Assembly: GCA_012521935.1 (NCBI GenBank)
Contig: JAAYLJ010000175.1
Coordinates: 1-15,340, forward strand
DNA length: 15,340 nucleotides
Origin: Campylobacteraceae bacterium
GTDB lineage: Bacteria > Campylobacterota > Campylobacteria > Campylobacterales > Campylobacteraceae
Reading direction: 5' to 3'
A model generated the notes under the pieces. It did no database searches. It worked only from the letters and a program-made list of their open reading frames with translations, and was not told the DNA's origin. The position numbers were made by a program, and so were the translations under genes. Of the stretch, positions 5,144 to 12,472 are shown one piece after another. The first letter of the stretch is position 1. Each line of letters opens with the position of its first letter.

Positions 5144-5152
5144 TTTGCGGCT
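5131..5152 (+). promoter_or_regulatory. Hairpin over the rpsT stop codon
   Basis: AGCCGC (5131-5136) and GCGGCT (5147-5152) flank a 10-base loop that contains the rpsT TAA. The stem ends 9 bases before the prfA ATG, where no good Shine-Dalgarno is seen. Ribosomes finishing rpsT would open it, so it may couple prfA translation to rpsT. No U-run follows, so it is not a terminator. Confidence 0.4.
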
Positions 5153-5161
5153 AAACCTACA

Positions 5162-6229
5162 ATGCTAGTCGAAAAACTTCAACCCTTTCTTGATAGATAC
5201 AGTGAATTAAGCTCTTTGCTTAGCTCTCCTACTATTACTAATGATATAAAAAAGATGACAGAGCTCTCAAAAGAGCACTCTAGCTTAGAAGATATCAAAG
5301 AGGCAGCAACAGCCTATTTGGATGTTTGCAATCAAATAGAAGAGAATAAATCTTTAATTGAAGATCCAGAGCTTAGTGAGCTTGCAAAAGAGGAGCTAAA
5401 AGAGCTTGAGCCTGAAAAAGAGAGATTAGAAGAGGAGATAAAACTTCTTTTAATCCCTAAAGATCCAAATGATGAGAGGAATATCTTTTTGGAGCTAAGA
5501 GCAGGTACTGGTGGGGACGAAGCTGCTTTATTTGTATCTGATTTGCTTAAAGCTTATATTAGATACGCTGAAAATAGAGGTTGGGGCGTTGAAATGGTAA
5601 GCCAAAGCGAAGGGATAATGGGTGGCTTAAAAGAGGTGATTGTTCTTATTAAAGGTAAGGGTGCATATAGTAGGATGAAGTTTGAGGGTGGAGTTCATAG
5701 AGTTCAAAGAGTTCCAGCAACAGAGTCGCAAGGAAGAGTGCACACTTCAGCCATAACAGTTGCAGTTATGCCTGAGGTTGATGATATTGAGATAGACATT
5801 AATCCAAATGATCTTAAAATTGATGTAATGAGAAGTTCAGGAAATGGAGGCCAGTCTGTAAACACAACAGATAGTGCTGTAAGAATTACTCATATCCCAA
5901 CTGGGATTGTAGTTGTAAACCAAGATGGAAAGTCTCAACATAAAAATAAAGATGCTGCTATGAGGATTTTAAAAGCAAGACTTTATGATATACAAGAGCA
6001 AGAGAGGCTTGCAAAAGAGAGTGAAGCTAGAAAACTGCAAGTTGGAAGTGGCGATAGAAGTGCTAGAATTAGAACTTACAATTATCCTCAAAATAGAATA
6101 ACTGATCATAGGGCTAATTTAACTCTTTATAGATTAGATGCCATAACTGAAGATGGTTTGTTTGATGAAGTTATTGAGCCACTGCTAGCTCACTTTCAAT
6201 CTGAAGCCATAAAAGCAGCAGGCTTATAG
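5162..6229 (+). CDS. prfA: Peptide chain release factor 1
   Basis: RF1 reads UAA and UAG in the ribosomal A site and triggers peptide release. The 355 residues are full length. A helical N-terminal domain (1-105) is followed by the codon-recognition domain with the RF1-specific PAT tripeptide at 185-187 (RF2 has SPF) and the peptidyl-transferase GGQ at 229-231 in SSGNGGQSVNTT; Q231 is the glutamine methylated by PrmC in other bacteria. The gene is in an operon with rpsT. Its last 34 bases overlap the convergent Bax-like gene, leaving no room for a terminator between them. Confidence 0.98.
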   Translation: MLVEKLQPFLDRYSELSSLLSSPTITNDIKKMTELSKEHSSLEDIKEAATAYLDVCNQIEENKSLIEDPELSELAKEELKELEPEKERLEEEIKLLLIPKDPNDERNIFLELRAGTGGDEAALFVSDLLKAYIRYAENRGWGVEMVSQSEGIMGGLKEVIVLIKGKGAYSRMKFEGGVHRVQRVPATESQGRVHTSAITVAVMPEVDDIEIDINPNDLKIDVMRSSGNGGQSVNTTDSAVRITHIPTGIVVVNQDGKSQHKNKDAAMRILKARLYDIQEQERLAKESEARKLQVGSGDRSARIRTYNYPQNRITDHRANLTLYRLDAITEDGLFDEVIEPLLAHFQSEAIKAAGL

Positions 6230-6945
6230 TCATACACATTAAATCCGCTATCTTCTATAACTTTTTCTAACATTTTTACATATTTTTCTCTAAGTTCCGA
6301 ATAGTAAAGCATAGTTTTAGCAGCTTTTAATCCATCAAAATGAACTCCTTTATCTTTTGCTTCTTTCCTAGCTTTTCTAAACTCTTTATAAGCGTAGTGT
6401 CTATTTAAATTTAATGCATACTCATCTACTGAATGCTGCAAAGACTTAAAAATCTTAATCTTATGCCTTTTCCCTTCATCCCTTCCCTCTGGAACTATCC
6501 CCTCTTTTCCCCAAGTCCACTGTCCAAATATATTATTAGCAACTCTTGTAAATCTACTTTTCCCCCAACCACTCTCAATGCTAGCTTGAGCTAAAGTTAA
6601 AGAGATTGGAATGGCGTCAATCTTTCTTAAATAGGCATTTTTATCAAAAAGCAGCTCTATGCGATATTTTTCTTTCAATAAATTCAAATAACTAAGCTCG
6701 TTTTTTGGGATCTTTCTAAAAAATCTCAGCGTATATGCTTTAAAAAACCTATCTACAAAATCTCTCTCATTTAAGATGACACTATTTGTTTTTTCTATCA
6801 TGGGTACTAAAAGATTGCTAAAATACTCTTTTTGCTCTTTTACATCTTTTATTTTGTAATACTCACTTGGAAAACCTGTGCCAAATAGAAACATTGGGAG
6901 AATAAAAATGGCAATTGCTATCTTTTGGTAAAGATTTTTATGCAA
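6196..6945 (-). CDS. Bax-like exported glucosaminidase-family protein
   Basis: The product is 249 residues. An N-terminal hydrophobic segment (about 8-24, IAIAIFILPMFLFGTG) looks like a signal peptide or anchor, placing the enzyme in the periplasm. The C-terminal two thirds match the mannosyl-glycoprotein endo-beta-N-acetylglucosaminidase/Bax family: QASIESGWGKSRF (120-132) with the probable catalytic E124, then NNIFGQWTW and the YALNLN repeat region (176-181). Such enzymes cut the glycan strands of peptidoglycan; the exact bond is not known here. The start is TTG at 6945 with AAGGAG seven bases before it, inside the end of coaE, one base after the coaE stop. No ATG precedes the signal segment, which supports the TTG. 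Confidence 0.85.
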   Translation of the reverse strand: MHKNLYQKIAIAIFILPMFLFGTGFPSEYYKIKDVKEQKEYFSNLLVPMIEKTNSVILNERDFVDRFFKAYTLRFFRKIPKNELSYLNLLKEKYRIELLFDKNAYLRKIDAIPISLTLAQASIESGWGKSRFTRVANNIFGQWTWGKEGIVPEGRDEGKRHKIKIFKSLQHSVDEYALNLNRHYAYKEFRKARKEAKDKGVHFDGLKAAKTMLYYSELREKYVKMLEKVIEDSGFNVYDYKPAAFMASD

Positions 6946-6946
6946 A

Positions 6947-7528
6947 TTAATACTCCTTTATCCATCTATAAAGCTTATCTACCTCATGTTTTAAATGATT
7001 TAAATCTTTTATATTTTCAATTACATAGTCGCAGTTTTTAATCTTGAAGTCTAGCGGAATTTGAGAATTAATTCTAGCATCTATCTCATCTTCAAAAAGT
7101 CCATCCCTTTTCTTAATTCTCTCTTTTTGCAATGCTAAAGTAGTAGATACAACAACTATAAAAAACCCCTCATATCTATTTTTCGATTCAAAAAATAGAG
7201 GAATATCTATCACACAAAGTTTTTTAACTCTCTTGCAAGAGTCCCACCTTAAGGTTATCTCTTGATGAACAAGTGGATGTAAAAGCTCTTCAAGTTTATC
7301 TTTTGAAGCTTTATCATTAAAGATTTTCTTCCCTAAAGATTTTCTATCTACTTTTCCATTTAAAACATACTCTTTACCAAAAATATTTGCAACTTTTTCA
7401 CTGTTTTTATCTAAAAGCTCATGCGCAATCTTATCTGCATCAATTATTTCAACCCCTTTTTTAGCTAAAAGCTCACAAACACTACTTTTTCCTGATCCTA
7501 TGCCTCCAGTTATGATGGTGGGACGCAT
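6947..7528 (-). CDS. coaE: Dephospho-CoA kinase
   Basis: CoaE phosphorylates dephospho-CoA in the last step of coenzyme A synthesis. I choose ATG 7528 because AAGGA lies five bases before it and the protein then begins at the usual place, MRPTIITGGIGSGKSS; a longer frame to 7567 adds 13 residues unlike the family. Length is then 193 residues. Visible motifs are the P-loop GGIGSGKSS (8-16), IIDADKIAHELL (28-39), LHPLVHQEI and DIPLFFES. The Bax-like gene follows after one base. A DUF2892-like gene and purM diverge from it; coaE next to purM is also the arrangement I know from Campylobacter. Confidence 0.95.
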   Translation of the reverse strand: MRPTIITGGIGSGKSSVCELLAKKGVEIIDADKIAHELLDKNSEKVANIFGKEYVLNGKVDRKSLGKKIFNDKASKDKLEELLHPLVHQEITLRWDSCKRVKKLCVIDIPLFFESKNRYEGFFIVVVSTTLALQKERIKKRDGLFEDEIDARINSQIPLDFKIKNCDYVIENIKDLNHLKHEVDKLYRWIKEY

Positions 7529-7557
7529 TAAAATCCTTATTTTTGGTATTAACATTG

Positions 7558-7586
7558 ATTTTAACATGCATAAGCTAAAATATGCA
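7558..7586. promoter_or_regulatory. Divergent promoters of coaE and the DUF2892-like gene, with inverted repeat
   Basis: TAAAAT on the minus strand (7558-7563) lies 30 bases before coaE. TAAAAT on the plus strand (7576-7581) lies 25 bases before the DUF2892-like ATG. The plus-strand box is bracketed by TGCATA (7567-7572) and TATGCA (7581-7586), an inverted repeat that could be an operator. Confidence 0.4.
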
Positions 7587-7605
7587 AAAATAAAAAGGAG
7601 CCTTT

Positions 7606-7806
7606 ATGTGTGTAGAGAGGGTTCAAAGATTCCTAACAGCAGCCATGCTTCTATTAATCACAGCGCTTGCTTTAAATGGATTTTTCTATCTATCTGTAGG
7701 TTTACAAATTTTTGTAATAGCGATGCTTATGGTTTGGGCAGTAACAAACTTTTGTCCATCAATTTGGGTTTTAAATAAGATCCTTCCTCCTTGCAAGTGG
7801 AGTTAA
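7606..7806 (+). CDS. DUF2892-like small inner-membrane protein
   Basis: The product is 66 residues with a strong AAAAAGGAG ribosome binding site before the ATG. It has a short basic head (ERVQRF), two hydrophobic spans (about 10-27 and 29-48) and a cysteine-bearing tail, NFCPSIWVLNKILPPC (C50, C63). This is the pattern of the DUF2892/YgaP-type membrane family. That domain occurs alone or fused to rhodanese, so sulfur-related roles have been suggested, but no function can be assigned here. Its stop is one base before the purM ATG, so it is the first gene of the purM operon. Confidence 0.75.
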   Translation: MCVERVQRFLTAAMLLLITALALNGFFYLSVGLQIFVIAMLMVWAVTNFCPSIWVLNKILPPCKWS

Positions 7807-7807
7807 G

Positions 7808-8803
7808 ATGGAAAAAGTAAGCTATAAAGACTCTGGAGTTGACATTGATGCGGGAAATGCTTTTGTAGAGGCTATCAAGCCTTTTGTAAAATCTACATTT
7901 TCATCAAATGTATTAGGTGGCATAGGCTCATTTGCAGGTGCTTATGAGCTTCCAAAAGGCTATAAAGAGCCTGTACTCTTAGCTGCAACTGATGGGGTAG
8001 GGACAAAATTAAAACTAGCCATTGAAGCTAAAAAGTTTGATACTATTGGGATTGATTTAGTTGCAATGTGTGTTAATGATCTCATTTGTAACTTTGCAAA
8101 ACCACTATTTTTTCTTGATTATTATGCAACAGGAAAGCTAGAAGTAGAAGATGCTACCAAGGTTGTAAAGGGCATTAGCAAAGGGTGTATTGAGGCAGGC
8201 GCTAGCTTGATTGGTGGAGAGACAGCTGAGATGCCAGGTATGTACCATGGGGAAGATTTTGATCTTGCTGGATTTGCGGTTGGGATTGCTGAAAAAGATG
8301 AGATAAATAGGCTCCCACATGTTAAAAATGGAGATATTTTAATTGCCCTGCCAAGCTCTGGAATCCACTCAAATGGATACTCATTAGTAAGAAAACTATT
8401 TTTTGAAAAGTTAAAATATAGTTTTGATAAAGAGATAGATGGTAAAAAAATTATAGACATACTCCTTACCCCAACAAGGATATATGTAAAAGATTTTTTA
8501 AGATTAAAAAAGTACATTAAAGCTTTAGCACACATTACTGGTGGTGGAATCATTGAAAATGTGCCTAGAGTTTTACCTGAGAATTTAGGTGCAAAAATAG
8601 ACATCTTAAAGATAAAACCTATGCCAATTTTTGAAGAGATGAAACCACATGTTGATAAAAATGAACTATACCGAACATTTAATATGGGAGTTGGGCTTGT
8701 GTTAGTCGTAGACAAGGGGGATGTTAGTGAAGTGTTAGCTAATTGTGATGGTTTTATCATTGGTGAAGTTTCTAGCAAAATAAAAGGTGTAGAGTTAGTT
8801 TGA
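7808..8803 (+). CDS. purM: Phosphoribosylformylglycinamidine cyclo-ligase (AIR synthase)
   Basis: PurM closes the imidazole ring, converting FGAM to AIR with ATP, step five of purine synthesis. The 331 residues are near the usual length. The start MEKVSYKDSGVDIDAG is typical of the family, as are GGIGSFAG (38-45), TDGVGTKLKLA (61-71), MCVNDL (87-92), GGETAEMPGMY (136-146), PSSGIHSNGYSLVRKL and HITGGGIIENVPR. The first 12 bases after the previous stop hold no separate promoter, so it relies on the promoter before the DUF2892-like gene. Its TGA overlaps the TTG of the next gene (TTGA). Confidence 0.97.
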   Translation: MEKVSYKDSGVDIDAGNAFVEAIKPFVKSTFSSNVLGGIGSFAGAYELPKGYKEPVLLAATDGVGTKLKLAIEAKKFDTIGIDLVAMCVNDLICNFAKPLFFLDYYATGKLEVEDATKVVKGISKGCIEAGASLIGGETAEMPGMYHGEDFDLAGFAVGIAEKDEINRLPHVKNGDILIALPSSGIHSNGYSLVRKLFFEKLKYSFDKEIDGKKIIDILLTPTRIYVKDFLRLKKYIKALAHITGGGIIENVPRVLPENLGAKIDILKIKPMPIFEEMKPHVDKNELYRTFNMGVGLVLVVDKGDVSEVLANCDGFIIGEVSSKIKGVELV

Positions 8804-9540
8804 TATACACTCTCTCAAAGCTTTTTACAGCTAATTTTTTACCTCCAGGGCTTTTGCTTCTAATCTTTGTCTTTTCAATCATATTTTTTAAAAGGGCAAA
8901 GATTTTTCTTTATATAGGGCTTGGCATCTCATATCTATTAACCACTACTGCTTTTGCACTTTATCCCTTAAAACTGCTAGAGCAAGAGCCAATAAAGCCC
9001 ATATTAACCAATGAACAAAGTGTGGTCGTTTTAGGCGGAGGTGCTTACAATGGGCATCCGCATATATCATTTGGAAGTGATGCTTTAAAAAGAGCAATTG
9101 TAGGCATATCTTATGCAAGCAGATATAATTTACCTCTATATTTTACTGGAGGTGGAGATGGCATTATAAGCGAAGCAGATGCTTTTAAAGAGCTATTTCA
9201 TGGGACTTTAAAAGAGATTGGAGTTAATCAAAACATAGAGATAAATTTAGAGCAAACAAGCTTAAATACGGTAGAAAATGCAAGAAATTTAAGAAACATA
9301 CTACACTCAAATGAGATAGCGCTTGTAACTTCAGCTTACCACATGAAAAGAGCAGAGCTTATTTTTAAACATTTTGGTTTTAAAGTTACAAAAGTTCCAA
9401 CTGATTATAAAAGAGATTATCCCTCAAACTTAAAATGGAGAGATTTTTTACCATCAATTGGTGGTATTTATAAAAACTACATATATTTACATGAAGTGGT
9501 GGGAATTTTATCTTTAATGCCTCAGCGAATTTGGCCTTAA
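8800..9540 (+). CDS. YdcF/SanA/ElyC-family (DUF218) membrane protein
   Basis: The product is 246 residues. Two hydrophobic segments (about 12-30 and 36-56) precede a DUF218 domain: SVVVLGGGAYNG (74-85), LPLYFTGGGD (111-120), TSLNTVENARNL (153-164) and LVTSAYHMKRA (175-185), ending in HEVVGILSL. Length and the two N-terminal segments resemble E. coli ElyC, which affects envelope integrity and lipid-carrier use. The start is TTG in a TTGA overlap with purM; no other Met codon occurs before residue 182. It converges on rarA, and the two stop codons share a TTAA (9537-9540). Confidence 0.88.
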   Translation: MIYTLSKLFTANFLPPGLLLLIFVFSIIFFKRAKIFLYIGLGISYLLTTTAFALYPLKLLEQEPIKPILTNEQSVVVLGGGAYNGHPHISFGSDALKRAIVGISYASRYNLPLYFTGGGDGIISEADAFKELFHGTLKEIGVNQNIEINLEQTSLNTVENARNLRNILHSNEIALVTSAYHMKRAELIFKHFGFKVTKVPTDYKRDYPSNLKWRDFLPSIGGIYKNYIYLHEVVGILSLMPQRIWP

Positions 9541-10727
9541 TTTTTACCTTTAATCTTTTCTAACCACCTATCTAGCGTCTCTTCAAATCCAATTTTACTA
9601 CTTTCATACAGCTTTTCATCTCCGTACCAATATTTTTGCTGAGCAAAGCCTCCAAAATCATGAGGATATAGATAAGATTTATGAGGTGGATCGCTTAAAT
9701 GCACTGGAACTGTCATATTTGGATTTTTTTCTACATATTCTAGTGCCATATTTATCGCCTTGTATGATGAGTTAGACTTAGGAGAAGATGCTAAATATAT
9801 AGCTAATTGCGCTAGTAAAATTCTAGCTTCAGGATAACCTATCTCCTTAACAGCTTGCATGGTTGAGTTAGCAAGTGTTAGTGCGTTTGGGTTTGCATTT
9901 CCTATATCTTCACTAGATAAGATAACTAACCTTCTAGCTATAAACTCTACTGGCTCTGCGCCTTCAATGAGCCTTGCTAACCAATAAAGAGATGCATTAA
10001 CATCTGAACCCCTGATACTTTTAATAAGAGCACTTGTTAGTTGATAGTGATTATCTTTACTGCTTGACCCCTCATTTATAGGCCTACTTCTAAAAGATTT
10101 TAAAAGTTTTAAATTAATATCGCTGCTTATTAGTAGTGCACTATTTAAAAGATTTAGCATAGCTCTTGCGTCACCACCACTTGAACTAATCAAAAAATCT
10201 TTTGCCTCATCATCAATTTTAAAATCTACCATTTTACTAACAGCTGTTAGTAGTTTTAAAAAATCATCTTTTATTAAGTGTTTAAATTCAAAAATCATTA
10301 ACCTAGATCTTACACCGCTACTTAGGCTAAAATATGGGTTTTGCGTTGTTGCGCCTATTAGTAAAAATTCTCTATTTTCCATAGGTAAAAGCAAAACTTC
10401 TTGTTGAGTTTTTGTTAGTCTGTGAATTTCATCAATAAAAATTAAAGGTTTTAGCAAAGAGTCTTTGTGTTTATTAAATATTTTTCTAACCTCATCAACC
10501 TTAAGACTTGTAGCATCAAGTTCATAATAAGGAAGTGAAAGCTTTTTTGAAATGATTTTAGCTAGAGTTGTTTTACCAGTTCCAGGCGGACCATAAAAGA
10601 TGGAGTGAGGAAAACTCTTTTTATTAAGTAGTTTTCTAATGACACCATCTTGTCCAACAAGGTGATTTTGCCCCACCATCTCATCTATGTTTAAGGGACG
10701 CATCTTTATAAAAAGATTTTCACTCAA
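9537..10727 (-). CDS. rarA: Replication-associated recombination protein RarA (MgsA), AAA+ ATPase
   Basis: RarA/MgsA is a clamp-loader-like AAA+ ATPase that acts at stalled replication forks and single-stranded gaps. The 396 residues are close to usual. Motifs: the N-terminal RPLNIDEMVGQNHLVG (10-25), Walker A GPPGTGKT (46-53), Walker B IFIDEIHR (96-103), sensor 1 GATTQNP (125-131), arginine finger SGVRSR (137-142), SGGDARAML, and the C-terminal MgsA part with VEFIARRLVILSSEDIG and YPHDFGGFAQQKYW. The TTG start lies in a TTGA overlap with the end of rluB, with AAGG about nine bases upstream; ATG at residue 9 is a less likely alternative. It is the last gene of the rsmA operon. Confidence 0.95.
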   Translation of the reverse strand: MSENLFIKMRPLNIDEMVGQNHLVGQDGVIRKLLNKKSFPHSIFYGPPGTGKTTLAKIISKKLSLPYYELDATSLKVDEVRKIFNKHKDSLLKPLIFIDEIHRLTKTQQEVLLLPMENREFLLIGATTQNPYFSLSSGVRSRLMIFEFKHLIKDDFLKLLTAVSKMVDFKIDDEAKDFLISSSGGDARAMLNLLNSALLISSDINLKLLKSFRSRPINEGSSSKDNHYQLTSALIKSIRGSDVNASLYWLARLIEGAEPVEFIARRLVILSSEDIGNANPNALTLANSTMQAVKEIGYPEARILLAQLAIYLASSPKSNSSYKAINMALEYVEKNPNMTVPVHLSDPPHKSYLYPHDFGGFAQQKYWYGDEKLYESSKIGFEETLDRWLEKIKGKN

Positions 10728-11503
10728 TATCTAATACCTTGAAGTTTCAAAAAATCTCTAAGAGCTTCATACTCATTAGAAGCTAAAAATCTACTTTTCC
10801 CTGGCTTTAAAGTGCCTAAATCAATTTTTCCAAAACTAACTCTTTTTAAATCTACCACTTCATTATCAAAATAGCCAAAAAATCTTCTTAATTCTCTATT
10901 TTGCCCCTCGTTTATTATCACTTTAAGTTTACTATACCCCCCACTACTTCCTAGTACTGAAAAGGCTAAAAATGGGGCAAAAGTCATAGATTTAATGTTG
11001 CTTTTAGGATGAGCTCCTTTAGTTGCATCTTCAAGTGTGATTCCATTTTCCATAGCTAAAATAGTCTCTTTTTTTATCTCCCCTTTTACCTTCACATAAT
11101 AGACTCTCTCAAGATTACTCTTCATTAAAGCTTCCGCAATGATTGGGGCATCTGTTAGTAGCAACAAGCCCTCACTTGCGTAATCAAGCCTTCCTATGCT
11201 AACAAAATGTTTGTACTGTTTTGATAATGAATCATAGATTGTTTTACGATCTCTATCATCTTTTTTGCTAACAATTTCACCTTTTTGCTTATGATAAACT
11301 ATTACTGTAAACTTATCTTTTAATCTAACTGGCCTATTGTTGATTTTTACCTTATCTCCCTCTTTTACTCTAGTTGAAAGCTCAGTGATAATTTTATTGT
11401 TTATCTTAACTTTTCCAGAAGCAATTAAATCATCAGCTTCTCTTCTTGAGTATTTTGTATTGTGGGATATAAACTTATTTAACCTAAACTCTTCATCTCT
11501 CAT
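10724..11503 (-). CDS. rluB: RsuA/RluB-type rRNA pseudouridine synthase
   Basis: The product is 259 residues. An S4 RNA-binding domain (about 5-60: RLNKFISHNTKYSRREADDL) precedes the pseudouridine synthase domain with SIGRLDYASEGLLLLTD (102-118), where D107 is the catalytic aspartate, and a late NEGQNRELRRFF motif. This family makes pseudouridine in 16S (RsuA) or 23S (RluB/E/F) rRNA; the single Campylobacterota member is usually annotated RluB, but sequence alone does not prove the target position. Start ATG overlaps the kdsD stop (ATGA), and its own TGA overlaps the rarA TTG. Confidence 0.9.
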   Translation of the reverse strand: MRDEEFRLNKFISHNTKYSRREADDLIASGKVKINNKIITELSTRVKEGDKVKINNRPVRLKDKFTVIVYHKQKGEIVSKKDDRDRKTIYDSLSKQYKHFVSIGRLDYASEGLLLLTDAPIIAEALMKSNLERVYYVKVKGEIKKETILAMENGITLEDATKGAHPKSNIKSMTFAPFLAFSVLGSSGGYSKLKVIINEGQNRELRRFFGYFDNEVVDLKRVSFGKIDLGTLKPGKSRFLASNEYEALRDFLKLQGIRY

Positions 11504-12465
11504 TTTATACCTGCTTCAATTAAATCATGGATATGAAGAACGCCTTTTGGTTGGTAGTTCTCATCCACAATAATTAGTATTTGAATTTTATATGATTCAA
11601 TCAAAGCTAGAGCTTCACTAGCTAAAATATTCTCATCTTTTAAAACTTTTGGGTTTTTTGTTGCATAATTTAATGCACTATTTTCTAAAGAAAAAGAGTC
11701 TGAAAGTAAAGCCCTTCTTAAATCACCATCACTTAAAATTGCTGTTAGTTTTTCATCCTCATCAACTAACAAAACACTTCCAAGTCTTCCCTCGCTCATA
11801 GTAACAATAGCCTCTTTAAGTGGCGTGTTTTGGGCTATTATAGGAAGATTTTCTTTTCTGGACAAATCACTAACTTTAACAAACAAGCGTTTGCCAAGAG
11901 AGCCTCCTGGATGAAAGGATGCAAAGTCCTCTTTTTGAAAATTTCTCCATCTCATTAAGCATATTGCTAAAGCATCTCCAAGCGCTAGAGTTAATGTTGT
12001 TGAAGATGTAGGAGCCGCGTCTAGTGGGCAAGCCTCTTTTTCTACATTTATTGGAATTAAAACATCGCTATATTTGCCAAGAGTTGAGTTTTTGCTCTTT
12101 GTCATTCCAATAAGTTTTATATTTAATCTTTTAATGTGCGGAAGTATCCTTGTTAGCTCTTCACTCTCTCCGCTATAGCTTATGGCAAGCAAAGAGTCAT
12201 CTTTTCCCACCATGCCAAGATCCCCATGCATAGCCTCAGTTGGATGCAAGAAAAAACTGCTTGTTCCTGTGCTTGCAAAGGTTGCTGCTATCTTCATTCC
12301 CACTAATCCACTCTTTCCAACACCAGTTACAATCAACTTTCCTTTAGTATTTGCAATGAGTTTTGTAGCCCTTTCTATCTCATCTCCAATCTCATTTGCA
12401 CTGCTTAAAAGCTCATTTGCCTCTAAAATTAGAACATCTTTTGCTATTTGCTTATAATCAATCAT
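11500..12465 (-). CDS. kdsD: D-arabinose 5-phosphate isomerase (KdsD/KpsF)
   Basis: The enzyme interconverts ribulose-5-phosphate and arabinose-5-phosphate, the first step towards Kdo for lipopolysaccharide. The 321 residues contain an N-terminal SIS domain (about 35-175) with TGVGKSG (47-53), PTEAMHGDLGM (75-85), ISYSGESEE (95-103), KEACPLDAAPTSSTT (143-157), and FHPGGSLGKRL (184-194), followed by two CBS domains (about 200-321). K51, H80 and H185 match catalytic-site residues of the family. There is no capsule cluster around it, so KdsD is a better label than KpsF. It starts 7 bases after rnj and overlaps rluB by 4. Confidence 0.95.
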   Translation of the reverse strand: MIDYKQIAKDVLILEANELLSSANEIGDEIERATKLIANTKGKLIVTGVGKSGLVGMKIAATFASTGTSSFFLHPTEAMHGDLGMVGKDDSLLAISYSGESEELTRILPHIKRLNIKLIGMTKSKNSTLGKYSDVLIPINVEKEACPLDAAPTSSTTLTLALGDALAICLMRWRNFQKEDFASFHPGGSLGKRLFVKVSDLSRKENLPIIAQNTPLKEAIVTMSEGRLGSVLLVDEDEKLTAILSDGDLRRALLSDSFSLENSALNYATKNPKVLKDENILASEALALIESYKIQILIIVDENYQPKGVLHIHDLIEAGIK

Positions 12466-12472
12466 TTAAACC

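Noticed and set aside
7226..7238. Second occurrence of TTGCAAGAGTC, the core of the cloverleaf closing stem
   Set aside because: It lies inside coaE coding sequence (minus strand) without any of the flanking hairpins; the match is explained by CTCTTGCAAGAG symmetry and chance.
8122..8778. 218-residue minus-strand open frame
   Set aside because: Lies wholly opposite purM, which has complete family motifs; a shadow frame.
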